DNA of 64,000 nt from Sediminibacterium sp. (GCF_030695065.1 NZ_JAUYTR010000007.1:62001-126000), one strand, 5' to 3'. Positions 37,616-48,116 are shown, counted from the stretch's first letter. Notes: generated by a model not told the origin, from the sequence alone. Made by a program: numbers and translations.

Positions 37616-38701
37616 TTAATCCTTTAACCAGTTTTTCAGTTGCTTGATTACTTTTTCTCCTTTCAAAATACCAAACTTATCGTTGTAATCCCAAAGCATC
37701 ACTGGTATATCAAAACCTTTCATAATGCCAGTGATATCTCTAAGATAGGCAGATTTTGCTTTGGCTGATGCTAAATTGATGACCCCCGTTTCTGTACAGA
37801 TAAGTGGTAAATTTTGCTTATCGGCTTCTGCTTTAATCTTTTTAATGCGCATAAATAAGTACTCATAATTGGATTCCCTGGGAAACCGTTCAAATTCCTT
37901 AATCACTTCTGAGTCGGCTGCTGCGCCCACCAATTCTGGCATTTTTCTTTTCTTAAAGGGATATGGCAGGCCGGTCATATAGGTTTTCTCCTTGGTCCAA
38001 TCGGCTCCTTGGTGCGTAAACACATAGGGTTCATAAAAATGAAATGTATACAATAGTTTTCCATCATCTGAAGACAGTTTGCCCATGGTGAGCAATTCAT
38101 TAATGCCATTGTAATTGGCTCCTCCAATAATGAATATTCTGTCGGGGTCTTCTTTTCTTAATTCTCTTACCAATGTAGTTGCGGTTGATTTCCAAATATC
38201 CATATCGGTAGTGGGTTCGTTATACAGTTCTAAAAACAGCTTCTCGTAAGAAAACTCCCGCATATAGTTGATGACCTGTTTCCAAATTTTAATGATTCTT
38301 TCTGTCTCTGTTTCCCTATTTTGGTTGTTGAGCTTGCCATAATGGTACACAATTACCAGTTTCAGGTTCAATCTTCTACAGTTCATATAGGTTTCATGCA
38401 ATTTTTGAAGAATCTGTTCGTTTAATTGAACAGATCCCTCCCTCATGAAGTAATCAAATGCCACTGGTAACCTTACGGTTTCAAATCCAGCTTCGGCAAT
38501 TGATTCTAACATTGGGCGAATATTGGTCTTTAAAAGTTGCTCCTGGCTTTGCCAATGCTGCTCTAATAAAGAAATATTTACCCCTTGTCCTAGTGATTGA
38601 GAGATCTTACGAAGTGCTTCGGTGGTTTGAGTTTGAGCGGGTTTTAATCCAACCCCAAATAGGAAAAGGTAAATGGTGAGTACTAAAGTTCTTCGTAACA
38701 C
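37616..38701 (-). CDS. Secreted glycoside hydrolase family 5 (endoglucanase-like)
   Basis: A 361-residue protein with a GTG start and a signal peptide (about 1-25, a hydrophobic LVLTIYLFLFGVGL core). The GH5 pattern is clear: the acid/base Glu162 in LYNEP, His221 and Tyr223 in TFHFYEP, and the nucleophile Glu304 in CTETG. It should cut beta-linked glucans or mannans in the periplasm or outside the cell. It is encoded back to back with the polysaccharide synthase genes (starts 49 bases apart), so it may trim or release the polymer they make, the task GH8 BcsZ does in classical cellulose operons. Confidence 0.88.
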   Translation of the reverse strand: MLRRTLVLTIYLFLFGVGLKPAQTQTTEALRKISQSLGQGVNISLLEQHWQSQEQLLKTNIRPMLESIAEAGFETVRLPVAFDYFMREGSVQLNEQILQKLHETYMNCRRLNLKLVIVYHYGKLNNQNRETETERIIKIWKQVINYMREFSYEKLFLELYNEPTTDMDIWKSTATTLVRELRKEDPDRIFIIGGANYNGINELLTMGKLSSDDGKLLYTFHFYEPYVFTHQGADWTKEKTYMTGLPYPFKKRKMPELVGAAADSEVIKEFERFPRESNYEYLFMRIKKIKAEADKQNLPLICTETGVINLASAKAKSAYLRDITGIMKGFDIPVMLWDYNDKFGILKGEKVIKQLKNWLKD

Positions 38702-38750
38702 GTTTTAAAATTAGTTTGAATAATATTTTACCAGTTGTAGATAAGTACCC

Positions 38751-40121
38751 ATGATCGACTACCATCGGATTCCTTATGTAAATATAGACCGCGCTAAGCT
38801 TTCTAACGAATTAGTTAAGCGCGGTGCCTACTATTCTAATGTGGCCGTTTGGACCCTGATGTTCTCACTTCCGCTTTTCTGGCTACTCGATGTGCTTTTT
38901 ATGAAGGAAGATTGGGTATTTCTTCTGATTATTCGATTGATTTTCTTCAGCATTTCTTATTTCTTTTACATTTTTGGCACCAAGAAAAGATGGGGCCATG
39001 AACTGATATTAAACTTAGTGGTTGGGGTAAATATTGCATTGGTCTCTATGATTTGCGGTATTGTTCCTGTTTCGTTGGCCATGCCTTACTATTTGTTGGC
39101 ATCTATCATGATGCTCTTATTGAATACCATTTTATTTTGGAGGCCCATTTTTGCTCAACTACATGCGGCCATTTCTTTCACTATTATTTTATTCATGTAC
39201 TCACTCAATAACCAAACGGGTGGCTACAGTAGTTTAATTTCTAATGGGGGAGGTGTTTACTTTCTGGTTTCTGCTTTTTCTATCATGATTGCCTTTAATA
39301 GGTACCAAATAGTAAAAAGAGAAACAGAAAAAAACCTAATCATTGAAGAATCTAACCGTCGTTTATTAGAGCAGAACGAAAAAATAAATGACCAGCACCA
39401 TATTATTGATGAAAAAAATCGTCGTTTAAAGGAGTTAAGCGATTATCGCCAGAATACGCTAAACATTATGATTCACGACCTCAAGAACTTTATTGGGTCT
39501 AATCAAATTTCTATTGATTTAATCAATAGAAAGAGCAGCAATTTAACCAGCGATCAAAAAGAAATTCTGAGCTATATCACTATGGGTAATGAGAAACTAC
39601 ATTACCTAAGTCAAAAATTGGCTGAATCTGCCGAAGCCGATACGGGTAAGATTACTTACCATATGGAACAGTTCGACATTATTCCAGAAGTAGAAAAAGC
39701 CGCTATTACCCTAGTAGATGCGGCTAGTATTAAGCAAGTGAACCTTCAGGTTCACCTTTCGCCGTCTGAAGTTATGGTCAATATTGATAAAATATTTTTA
39801 CGTCATATATTATTCAAGCTACTTTCTAACGTTATTAGGTTTATCCAAAAGGGTTCTTCGGTTAGTATTCATGCCAATGACCTCGATGGGGCCTGCATTA
39901 TTGAAATCATCAATAAAACAGCTAACCCTATTGGGATGGAAAAATTAGATGAATATTTTAGTCGTTTAACCAATCCCAATCAGTCTGATTTGGCCACCAA
40001 CCAGTCGGGCATGGGATTTTCCATTGCCAAGCAGCTAACCGAAGATATGGGGGGTTCGCTTACGTACGAAAGCAATGTAACTATTGGAAACTATTTCAAA
40101 CTCAAATTCAAACTGGCTTAG
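38751..40121 (+). CDS. Membrane sensor histidine kinase of the polysaccharide locus
   Basis: A 456-residue protein with about six membrane helices (about 30-185), a coiled coil (about 195-235), and a kinase core with His242 in MIHDLKNFIG, an atypical H box. The ATPase part is divergent: the G2-like GMGFSIAKQL is visible, but the N box (LLSNVIRF) lacks the usual second Asn and no clear DxGxG G1 motif is seen, so catalysis may be weak or lost. No response regulator is adjacent. It lies 17 bases before the bcsB-like gene and so is probably co-expressed, perhaps as a direct sensor for the synthase. Confidence 0.8.
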   Translation: MIDYHRIPYVNIDRAKLSNELVKRGAYYSNVAVWTLMFSLPLFWLLDVLFMKEDWVFLLIIRLIFFSISYFFYIFGTKKRWGHELILNLVVGVNIALVSMICGIVPVSLAMPYYLLASIMMLLLNTILFWRPIFAQLHAAISFTIILFMYSLNNQTGGYSSLISNGGGVYFLVSAFSIMIAFNRYQIVKRETEKNLIIEESNRRLLEQNEKINDQHHIIDEKNRRLKELSDYRQNTLNIMIHDLKNFIGSNQISIDLINRKSSNLTSDQKEILSYITMGNEKLHYLSQKLAESAEADTGKITYHMEQFDIIPEVEKAAITLVDAASIKQVNLQVHLSPSEVMVNIDKIFLRHILFKLLSNVIRFIQKGSSVSIHANDLDGACIIEIINKTANPIGMEKLDEYFSRLTNPNQSDLATNQSGMGFSIAKQLTEDMGGSLTYESNVTIGNYFKLKFKLA

Positions 40122-40138
40122 TTTAAATACCCGAAATC

Positions 40139-42160
40139 ATGAAAACAAAATCTTCCCTGCTCGTACTGTTCCTGCTAATGGCAGGTAGTATTATTGCCCA
40201 GGATTTTAAAACCCGCTCTTTGGAAGCTATGGGATATAGAAATGAATCCATAATGGGAATTAATGGCGCCATTTCTTACTTCCTTAAAGTGCAACCAAGG
40301 GATGATGTGGACCGCACGAATTTGATTCTTCAGGTGAAGCCATCGCAGGTTTTAAGAGAAGATATGTCTACTATAACGGTTTCGTTAAAAGACGAACCGG
40401 TATACACCACTCGTTTGGTTGCTGATGCCATTGATTCGGTAATGACCATTGTAATTCCATTAAATAAACGATATGTACAGGAAGATGGTCGTTTCATTAA
40501 AATGAGAATTGATGCTAAAATGGCTATGTCTGATGAGTATTGTAAAGACGTAGACAATCCGGCTATTTGGGTTACGGTAAGAAACTCTTCTTATTTAGAA
40601 GTAGTAAAGCAAGATAGAACAACCTACTACCATAGTTTAAAAGAAACCATTTCTGAGTTTAATTCGGTTTCTACCCCTGTTAATGCAGACTTAGACGATC
40701 TTACCAGTGGCGCCATTGTATTTGCTTTATTAAAACAAAAAGGTGGGTTAGAAGAAATTGCAACTACCAACTATAGGAATACCGATTCTTCTGTTGGAAC
40801 TACCGTATTAACTGGTTTATATAGCAAGCTCCCTCCATATATTCAGGCTCAATTACCTGAATTCAAAAACGGCCAAGGTCTTATTAAAAATGTTGTACTC
40901 GATAATGGTGATTATATTTTCGTTATTACCGGAAAAGACCAAGAAGGATATCGGAAAGCCATCTATACACTTACTAACTATAAAATTATCAATGGTAGCT
41001 TTACGTATACCATGATTGTAGATGCTGGTCCTCCTTCTTATTTTGATAAGAATCAATTGCCAGTGGTATTTTCTTTGGAAGAATTGGGGGGTACGCCCAA
41101 ACTAATGGAAGGTATTGGGGCACTTAAAACCAACTATGCATTCTCTTTGGCCGATTACAATGCCATTCCAAAGAAACTAACTTTCCACTTGGAAGCCATG
41201 TTGTCTTTATTAAAAGAGGGTGACCGAGGTTTCTTAAATGTTTACCTAAACGACAACTTGGTATTTAGTACCGACTTGCACGATAAAACCAGCTTTAATG
41301 GAGACATTGAATTAAAGCCTTACTTACTTACCAAAAATAACTCCTTGGTAGTTGAAATGCGTTTTCATGGTGCGGGTGGTATTTGTAAAGAAGGTTTCTC
41401 TAATTTCTTTGGATTCATTGATACCAAAACATCTAACCTGGTTTTCTCTGGTGAAAAAGTAAACGAGTTCTACAACTTCTTTAACTACCCAGGTGAATTT
41501 AGAAAGAAGTCTTTGCGTTGTATTATCACCCCAACGTTAATGCCCTACTTAGCCCCCTCTTTGGGCGAATTGATTTATCAATTAAATACTGCAACACTGG
41601 CTGCTAACTATTTATTTATTCCTGAGTTAGTATCTTCTGATAAAGCCAATCTAACTGATATGGCCAATATGAATGCAATTGCATTGTTGCATAGAAATGA
41701 TCCATTAATTAAAAACTTTGAGAAGAATCTTCCCGTTCAGTTTAATAGAGATTTCCAATTGTATAAAGATATAAGTGGAGAAACTTCCTACTCAATTAAT
41801 GACTTCTCTAACTCAGGTATTGCACAAATTTTCCGACAGGGTAGCTCTACTTTCTTGCTGGTAAGTGCATTGGGAGATTCCAGTATTAGTGATGCATTTG
41901 AAGGGGTAATTAAGAGCTTTGGTTCTCAATACTCTGCAATTGAAAGTAACGTTTGTATTGCCAATAGTAAGGGTAAGAGTAACTTCTTCTTTAAACTTCC
42001 AGACAATGCAGGATTGGTTACTTACCGTGGAGATAAAAATAATATGGCAATGCTGTGGAATAAATACAAATACTTTATGTTGGGTGGTTTAGCCATCTTA
42101 CTAGTACTTGGATTCTTCTTCATTAGAAAGCGTGTTAAAAAATCTCAAGAGATTGTTTAA
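40139..42160 (+). CDS. BcsB-like cellulose synthase regulatory subunit
   Basis: A 673-residue protein with a signal peptide (about 1-20), a large periplasmic region made of repeated carbohydrate-binding-like and flavodoxin-like modules, and one C-terminal membrane helix (about 646-665) with a basic tail. This is the architecture of BcsB, which guides the growing glucan from the synthase through the periplasm. Segments such as LNVYLNDNLVFS and GAGGICKEGFSNFFGFID fit the family. The synthase gene follows 27 bases later. The polymer may be cellulose-like, but linkage and sugar are not proven. Confidence 0.82.
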   Translation: MKTKSSLLVLFLLMAGSIIAQDFKTRSLEAMGYRNESIMGINGAISYFLKVQPRDDVDRTNLILQVKPSQVLREDMSTITVSLKDEPVYTTRLVADAIDSVMTIVIPLNKRYVQEDGRFIKMRIDAKMAMSDEYCKDVDNPAIWVTVRNSSYLEVVKQDRTTYYHSLKETISEFNSVSTPVNADLDDLTSGAIVFALLKQKGGLEEIATTNYRNTDSSVGTTVLTGLYSKLPPYIQAQLPEFKNGQGLIKNVVLDNGDYIFVITGKDQEGYRKAIYTLTNYKIINGSFTYTMIVDAGPPSYFDKNQLPVVFSLEELGGTPKLMEGIGALKTNYAFSLADYNAIPKKLTFHLEAMLSLLKEGDRGFLNVYLNDNLVFSTDLHDKTSFNGDIELKPYLLTKNNSLVVEMRFHGAGGICKEGFSNFFGFIDTKTSNLVFSGEKVNEFYNFFNYPGEFRKKSLRCIITPTLMPYLAPSLGELIYQLNTATLAANYLFIPELVSSDKANLTDMANMNAIALLHRNDPLIKNFEKNLPVQFNRDFQLYKDISGETSYSINDFSNSGIAQIFRQGSSTFLLVSALGDSSISDAFEGVIKSFGSQYSAIESNVCIANSKGKSNFFFKLPDNAGLVTYRGDKNNMAMLWNKYKYFMLGGLAILLVLGFFFIRKRVKKSQEIV

Positions 42161-42187
42161 TTGGTTCCTTAAAAATCCGTAGCGTCT

Positions 42188-44056
42188 ATGCCAGTTTGTG
42201 CCTTGAATAATATGATTAGTGTGGGCTTGTTTACCACGGCCAAACTGGAAGAAATTGACGTTATTGCCGATGAGTTTGAATATGCGCAAATTAAAGCGGC
42301 GCTTAACTTTGGGTACCTAACCCGAAAATTATATGTATCGTTTTTAGAGCGTTCAGGGTTTCCGTTGGTTGATGTGCGAAACGAAGTGTTAGATGAGAGC
42401 TTTGTAGAGCAATGCGACCTGCTGCACTTGAACGCTTTTTTATATTTACCTATGCGCAACGACGGCAAAGGTAATTTGTTGGTTGCCGCTGCCGATCCTA
42501 TGGACGAACGTTTGCAGGGGATTTTAGAAATCAAATTCAACAGCAAAATTAAACTTGTTGCTGCTTCTGACTTAGACATCACTTGGATGGTACACAAATT
42601 AAGAGGGGAGTACTATGTAAAAGAATCGGTGTTTAGCTTGATGCGTAAAGATCCAGAGAGTTCTGGGTTAACTACTTTTACTGATGCCCAGTTGTTGTTT
42701 ATTTTCATAGCAATTGGCTTTGCTTTATTGGTGCTTACCATCAACTTTGTTAATAGTTTTATTTTCTTTAACCTCTTCTTTAGTTTTGTATTTCTTTTCT
42801 CTATCGTATTTAAATTATACATCGCTTTAAAAGGGTCTAAATACGAGCTGGTTGAAGTGGTAACCAAAGAGGAAGTAAAAGCCGTAAAGAACGACACACT
42901 TCCTGTATACACCATTTTGCTTCCAGTGTATAAAGAGGATAAATTGATTCGTAAATTAATTTGGAACCTACGAAGCCTAGATTATCCTCGTGGAAAATTA
43001 GACGTAAAATTATTGATTGAAGAAGACGACGATAAAACCTTGAATGCGGTAAGAAACCTCGACTTCCCCGCCAACTTCGAAACAATTGTGGTTCCTTTTC
43101 ATATGCCTAAAACCAAGCCCAAAGCTTGTAACTACGGGCTGTTCTTTTGTAAAGGCATTTACTTAACCATTTATGATGCAGAAGATGTACCCGATTCTGA
43201 TCAACTTAAAAAAGTGGTTAGTCTGTTTCGTAAACTTCCAAAAGATTATGTGGTACTACAAGGTGCCCTTAACTATTTTAATAAGAATGAGAACCTGCTT
43301 ACTAGAATGTTCACGTTGGAATATTCTTATTGGTTCGATTATATGTTGCCTGGTTTGCAGTCATTAGACGTTCCTATTCCATTGGGTGGAACATCCAATC
43401 ATTTTAAATTAGATAAGTTAAAAGAATTGGGTGGTTGGGATCCATTTAACGTTACAGAAGATGCCGATTTGGGCGTTCGCGTATTTGAGAAAAGGTATAA
43501 AGTAGGGGTAGTGAATAGTACTACTTTAGAAGAAGCCAATAATGAACCTTTTAATTGGATTAGGCAGCGCTCTCGTTGGATTAAAGGGTATATGCAAACC
43601 TTATTGGTGCATATGCGAAATCCGGTTAGATTGGTTAATAAAATTGGTTGGAGAGGTTTCTTTGGATTTAACTTCTTTGTTGGGTTCACGCCTATTACTT
43701 TCTTGCTTTATCCAGTATTATTGGGTTTCTATATTATATACATCATATTCGATTTGCAAACAGTGCGGATATTGTTTCCAGACTGGGTATTGTATATTTC
43801 TATTTTCAACTTTGTGGCGGGTAATACTTTAATGATTTATGTAAATATGTTGGCTGTATTTAAGCGCAGATTTTACGAGTTAATTTTATTTGCTTTAGTG
43901 AATCCTTTTTATTGGTTAATGCACTCTATTGCTGCTTATAAAGGGTTATGGCAATTGATTTATAAACCTTTTTATTGGGAAAAAACCAATCATGGGTTAA
44001 CTAAAATGTCGCATTCATCATCTGCTGCTGCAGCAGCAAATGCAAATGAAGTATAA
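42188..44056 (+). CDS. GT2 polysaccharide synthase with N-terminal MshEN-like domain
   Basis: A 622-residue membrane glycosyltransferase. Residues about 15-140 resemble the MshEN / type II secretion ATPase N-terminal domain (for example LLVAAADPMDERL), which binds cyclic di-GMP in some proteins. Two helices follow (about 175-220), then the GT2 catalytic domain with PVYKED, DAEDVPD (about 329) and the processive-synthase motif QRSRW (about 459), then about four helices. It lacks the C-terminal PilZ domain of BcsA. E. coli NfrB joins GT2 and MshEN in the opposite order. It overlaps the next gene by one base. Confidence 0.85.
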   Translation: MPVCALNNMISVGLFTTAKLEEIDVIADEFEYAQIKAALNFGYLTRKLYVSFLERSGFPLVDVRNEVLDESFVEQCDLLHLNAFLYLPMRNDGKGNLLVAAADPMDERLQGILEIKFNSKIKLVAASDLDITWMVHKLRGEYYVKESVFSLMRKDPESSGLTTFTDAQLLFIFIAIGFALLVLTINFVNSFIFFNLFFSFVFLFSIVFKLYIALKGSKYELVEVVTKEEVKAVKNDTLPVYTILLPVYKEDKLIRKLIWNLRSLDYPRGKLDVKLLIEEDDDKTLNAVRNLDFPANFETIVVPFHMPKTKPKACNYGLFFCKGIYLTIYDAEDVPDSDQLKKVVSLFRKLPKDYVVLQGALNYFNKNENLLTRMFTLEYSYWFDYMLPGLQSLDVPIPLGGTSNHFKLDKLKELGGWDPFNVTEDADLGVRVFEKRYKVGVVNSTTLEEANNEPFNWIRQRSRWIKGYMQTLLVHMRNPVRLVNKIGWRGFFGFNFFVGFTPITFLLYPVLLGFYIIYIIFDLQTVRILFPDWVLYISIFNFVAGNTLMIYVNMLAVFKRRFYELILFALVNPFYWLMHSIAAYKGLWQLIYKPFYWEKTNHGLTKMSHSSSAAAAANANEV

Positions 44057-45624
44057 TGAAGTTCAAAAGTCAACAATTAAGAGTAGTGTCTTTGCTGCTG
44101 GTAATTTATTACCTCATATTAGCATGGATGTTTAATAGAACGGGATACGAACATTCTGAACGATTGTTCTATGCAGAGAAATTAAAGCTCTTATTTGAAT
44201 ACAGCGAAAATACCTTGTTAACCTTAGGAACTACCTTCCCTACTACTTCTTTTTTAATCAATGTTATTTTTGCTCCTTTTGGATACTTATTTGCACCAGT
44301 AGCTTCTTCCATTGTATTAATGTCTTTCTTGTTCTTTTTTATGGCGAAAGACATTAATGGTTCTGGGTTGCCTGCAAGAACAATGATCATTTCATTAATG
44401 GCTTTGTTCTTACTTCATCCACAGTTTATTTTTGCAGCAACCAGTGGAAGAAATATTGCAGCTATTATGCTGTTCACTTATTTGCTTTTTAGGAGTTTAT
44501 TCTTTTATTATAAAAATCAAACTACTTATTATTTATCCTTAGCCAGTTTGTATTTAGGCGCACTAATTTTTTCGGAGATAAAATTTCTCTGGCTAATATT
44601 AGGCTTCTTACCCTTTGTGGTATTGGTTTCTATTGAGGGGATTAAAACCGCTAAAGGAGAGCCGGTTGTATTTCAATACTATCAGGCCTTAAACAATCGA
44701 TCGCTTAGAAGAAAACTGGTGAATAGAACGGTGTCGTTGTATTTTATTCTTTATTTATTGCCGTTGGCTGCAGTGTTTTTATTTAGGGTATTGAATCAAT
44801 CACACGCAGGTGACCCCACTTACTTTTTAAGCAGTCAGTATTCTAACTGGCGTGTAACAGGGGTTTCTACAATTACCAATATTTTAGAACGAGGATCAGG
44901 TGATAATTTGAGTAAGCAAACCCAAATTATTTTTCCGCTTTTCACCATTTTTTTGGCGCCCATTTTTATTTCTGCAATGATTTTATTCAAGGGTAAATTA
45001 TATGAGCTCTTGACTATTTTTACCCCTTTGATTTTTACTTCTATTGTATTAATTGATATTCAGTATTATTTAACTACCGAATACTTTGTAATCATTCCTG
45101 TACTGTCTTTTGTTGCACTCAATTTTGCATCGGGTATTAAACTAAATCGTTTCATGTCTTCAGTAATTCTTTTAGCTGGTACCGGCTTAACCTTATTGGG
45201 TGGGTTGTATTATTTTAAAGAAACTTCCGATTTTGATGAACAGCGATTTGTTAAAATGGTTACGGACACACCTAGCTGGTTTGCTACCAAAAAAAATTCT
45301 GAAGAAAAAATATTGGCCGACTATATTGGTTCTGTAAAATCGGCTGACAGGCCTGTTTTAATTGATGATGCAGCTGCTTACGGTGTGGTAGCACATTTAC
45401 CCAATTTAGAAGGATTGGTTATGCCGTTGCAGAAAAACTTTATTACGGTTATTGAAAATCCCGCTCTTTCTGTAGAGTATATTCTCATTGCAAAAAGGCA
45501 TAACCTCAAACACAATTTTACGGCAATGAACGCCTATAATATGATTGTAATGAGAGATCGGTTGAACCTTAGGTCCAACCGAGTCTTTGAAACAGAAAAC
45601 TGGATTGTGTATTCTATTCGTTAG
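44056..45624 (+). CDS. Large polytopic membrane protein of the polysaccharide locus
   Basis: A 522-residue protein with about ten to twelve membrane helices and a soluble C-terminal part (about 395-522). It resembles GT-C glycosyltransferases or membrane polymerases in topology, but I recognise no family. It overlaps the synthase gene by one base, so its product is made together with the synthase. It may decorate, polymerise or export the polysaccharide. Its end overlaps the convergent acyl-CoA gene by four bases. Confidence 0.75.
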   Translation: MKFKSQQLRVVSLLLVIYYLILAWMFNRTGYEHSERLFYAEKLKLLFEYSENTLLTLGTTFPTTSFLINVIFAPFGYLFAPVASSIVLMSFLFFFMAKDINGSGLPARTMIISLMALFLLHPQFIFAATSGRNIAAIMLFTYLLFRSLFFYYKNQTTYYLSLASLYLGALIFSEIKFLWLILGFLPFVVLVSIEGIKTAKGEPVVFQYYQALNNRSLRRKLVNRTVSLYFILYLLPLAAVFLFRVLNQSHAGDPTYFLSSQYSNWRVTGVSTITNILERGSGDNLSKQTQIIFPLFTIFLAPIFISAMILFKGKLYELLTIFTPLIFTSIVLIDIQYYLTTEYFVIIPVLSFVALNFASGIKLNRFMSSVILLAGTGLTLLGGLYYFKETSDFDEQRFVKMVTDTPSWFATKKNSEEKILADYIGSVKSADRPVLIDDAAAYGVVAHLPNLEGLVMPLQKNFITVIENPALSVEYILIAKRHNLKHNFTAMNAYNMIVMRDRLNLRSNRVFETENWIVYSIR

Positions 45625-47996
45625 TTGCGAATAGGTCTTCCGCTTTTTAATACGCTTTGTATTCTCTCTAACGATTTCTTTTCGCCACATAAGCTTAAGA
45701 ACGCCTCTCTTTCTAAATCTAAGAGGTATTGTTCGCTTACCATTGTTTGTTCACTCAAATCTCCACCACACATTACATAAGCCAGTTTACGCGCTACCAA
45801 TGCATCGTGGTCGGTAGCATATCCACCTCTCCACATTCCATTTATGCCCGCCAGCATGGCACCTAATCCTGATTTGCCCAATACTTTAATATCGGTTCTT
45901 TGTACTGGTGTATTATAGCCCGCTTCGTGTAATTCTAAAACCGATTTTTTTGCTTCTGCAATTCTTCTTCCAATATTCATGACCACTTCATCGGTGCCTG
46001 GTCTTAAAATACCCATTTCAAATGCTTCGTGTGCAGAGGTAGCCACTTTAGCTGTTGCAATGGCAAAGAATCTTTTCTTTAAAGTATTGGTTTCTGGTTC
46101 GTCTTCGTGTAATTCGTCGGAAGCACGCAATGCAAATTCTTTGGTGCCACCACCACCTGGTATTAAACCTACTCCCAATTCTACCAATCCTATATAAGTT
46201 TCTGCTGCAGCACAAACTTTGTCTGCGTGTAAATTCATTTCGCATCCACCTCCCAATGTTAAACCATGCGGTGCTGTAACAACGGGCACACTTGAATAAC
46301 GCAAGCGCATCATACTGTTTTGGAACATACGAATGGCCATATCTAATTCATCGTATTCTTGCTCTATGGCCAGCATAAAAATCATTCCCACATTTGCACC
46401 TGCACTAAAATTGGGTCCTTCGTTGGCTATCACCAATCCTTTAAAACTTTCTTCTGCTTTACTGATGGCTTTGTTTACTCCTTCTAAAACCTCGCCACCC
46501 ATGCTGTTCATTTTGGTGCTCCATTCTAATCCTGCCACTCCATCTCCAATATCGTACATTCTACATGCACTGTTTTTCCAAACTAAATTGTCGCTATGGT
46601 TTTTCAAGATTAAGAAAGACTCTCCTCCAGGTATGGCTTTAAATGATTTAGAAGGAATATCATAATACATTCTTTTGCCATGCTCTACTTTATAAAAATT
46701 GGTTGCGCCAGTGGCCAGCATTTCGGTAACCCATGGTGCTACTGCATATCCGGCTGCTTGCATGGCTTCTACTGTTTTAGCAACACCTACGGTATCCCAT
46801 GATTCAAAAGCACCAATTTCCCATCCAAAGCCCGCCATCATGGCATCGTCTACGCGGTATACTTCGTCACTTATTTCTGGAATTCTAAATGAAATATAAG
46901 AGAACAAAGAATAATGAAATGCTCGGTAAAATTCACCCGCTTTATCAGGTGCAGCACTTAACATTTTAATTCTTTGCTTTAAATCTTCTACTGGTTTTGC
47001 TGCTTCAAGGCTTGCAAATTTGGGCTTTACCCTGGCACCATATTCCATGGTTTCCAAGTTCAGCGTTAATATTTCTTTGCCTGTTGTAGATTTAATTTTC
47101 TTGAAAAATCCTTGCCCTGTTTTATCTCCTAACCAATTGTTGGTAGTGATGGTATCTAACCAAGCTGGGATAGTAAAAATTGTTTTTGCTTCATCATTGG
47201 GGCAATTGTCTGCAACGCCTTTGGCAACTTTTACCAATGTGTCTATACCTACTACATCTGCTGTTCTAAATGTGGCCGATTTGGGTCTACCAATAATGGG
47301 TCCTGTTAGTGCATCAATTTCATCTACACTTAGCTTTTGCTTATCCATGATATGGAATATGCTCATGATGCTGAATACCCCAATTCTATTGGCAATAAAA
47401 GCGGGTGTGTCTTTACAAAGCACAGTGGTTTTACCCAAATGAACGTCTCCATAATGCATTAAGAAATCTACTACTTCTTGATTGGTAAATGGCGTAGGAA
47501 TAATTTCTAGTAAACGCAAATAGCGTGGCGGATTAAAAAAGTGTGTGCCGCAGAAATGCTTTTTAAAATCTTCGCTTCTTCCTTCGGCCATCATATGAAT
47601 AGGAATACCTGAGGTATTGGAAGTAATTAGGGTTCCTGGTTTTCTAAATTTTTCTACCTTCTCATAAATCAATTGCTTAATATCTAAGCGCTCTACCACT
47701 ACTTCAATAATCCAATCGCAACTGGCAATATCTTTCATATTGTCGTCGAAATTGCCGGTCTTAATTCTGTTCACTACCGACTTAGTAAAAACAGGAGATG
47801 GATTACTTTTTATGGCAGCAGTTAATGCATCGTTCACTAGTTTGTTGCGTTCTGCTGGTTTGGTACTTTCTGCTGCTGCAGCGGGAACCATATCTAATAA
47901 TAAAACGGGTAATCCAATACCTGCAAAATGACAAGCAATTCTGGAACCCATTACACCGCTTCCTAATACCGCAACTTTTTTAATTGAACGTTTCAT
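45621..47996 (-). CDS. 3-hydroxyacyl-CoA dehydrogenase / enoyl-CoA hydratase fusion
   Basis: A 791-residue two-function enzyme of fatty acid beta-oxidation. Domain order is dehydrogenase first (NAD loop LGSGVMGSRIACH near residue 12, then the C-terminal dehydrogenase domains to about 450), hydratase second (ANEGPNFSAGANV and LGGGCEMNLHAD). This order is like Bacillus FadN and opposite to E. coli FadB. The ATG at 47996 is chosen; the frame extends to a TTG at 48017. No thiolase or acyl-CoA dehydrogenase gene lies beside it. Confidence 0.92.
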   Translation of the reverse strand: MKRSIKKVAVLGSGVMGSRIACHFAGIGLPVLLLDMVPAAAAESTKPAERNKLVNDALTAAIKSNPSPVFTKSVVNRIKTGNFDDNMKDIASCDWIIEVVVERLDIKQLIYEKVEKFRKPGTLITSNTSGIPIHMMAEGRSEDFKKHFCGTHFFNPPRYLRLLEIIPTPFTNQEVVDFLMHYGDVHLGKTTVLCKDTPAFIANRIGVFSIMSIFHIMDKQKLSVDEIDALTGPIIGRPKSATFRTADVVGIDTLVKVAKGVADNCPNDEAKTIFTIPAWLDTITTNNWLGDKTGQGFFKKIKSTTGKEILTLNLETMEYGARVKPKFASLEAAKPVEDLKQRIKMLSAAPDKAGEFYRAFHYSLFSYISFRIPEISDEVYRVDDAMMAGFGWEIGAFESWDTVGVAKTVEAMQAAGYAVAPWVTEMLATGATNFYKVEHGKRMYYDIPSKSFKAIPGGESFLILKNHSDNLVWKNSACRMYDIGDGVAGLEWSTKMNSMGGEVLEGVNKAISKAEESFKGLVIANEGPNFSAGANVGMIFMLAIEQEYDELDMAIRMFQNSMMRLRYSSVPVVTAPHGLTLGGGCEMNLHADKVCAAAETYIGLVELGVGLIPGGGGTKEFALRASDELHEDEPETNTLKKRFFAIATAKVATSAHEAFEMGILRPGTDEVVMNIGRRIAEAKKSVLELHEAGYNTPVQRTDIKVLGKSGLGAMLAGINGMWRGGYATDHDALVARKLAYVMCGGDLSEQTMVSEQYLLDLEREAFLSLCGEKKSLERIQSVLKSGRPIRN

Positions 47997-48116
47997 TATT
48001 GTATTATTTATGGTCAAGTATCTGCCAAGCCTGGCATGGCAAAATTAGTTAGTTATGCAACTATTTTCCGAAGATAAGGTAAATTTTTTCCGGGGGCTGC
48101 CTTCTGGGCAAAAAAA

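Noticed and set aside
45979..47983. Several long plus-strand open frames opposite the acyl-CoA enzyme gene
   Set aside because: They mirror the codon pattern of the real minus-strand gene, lack family features and have no promoter.
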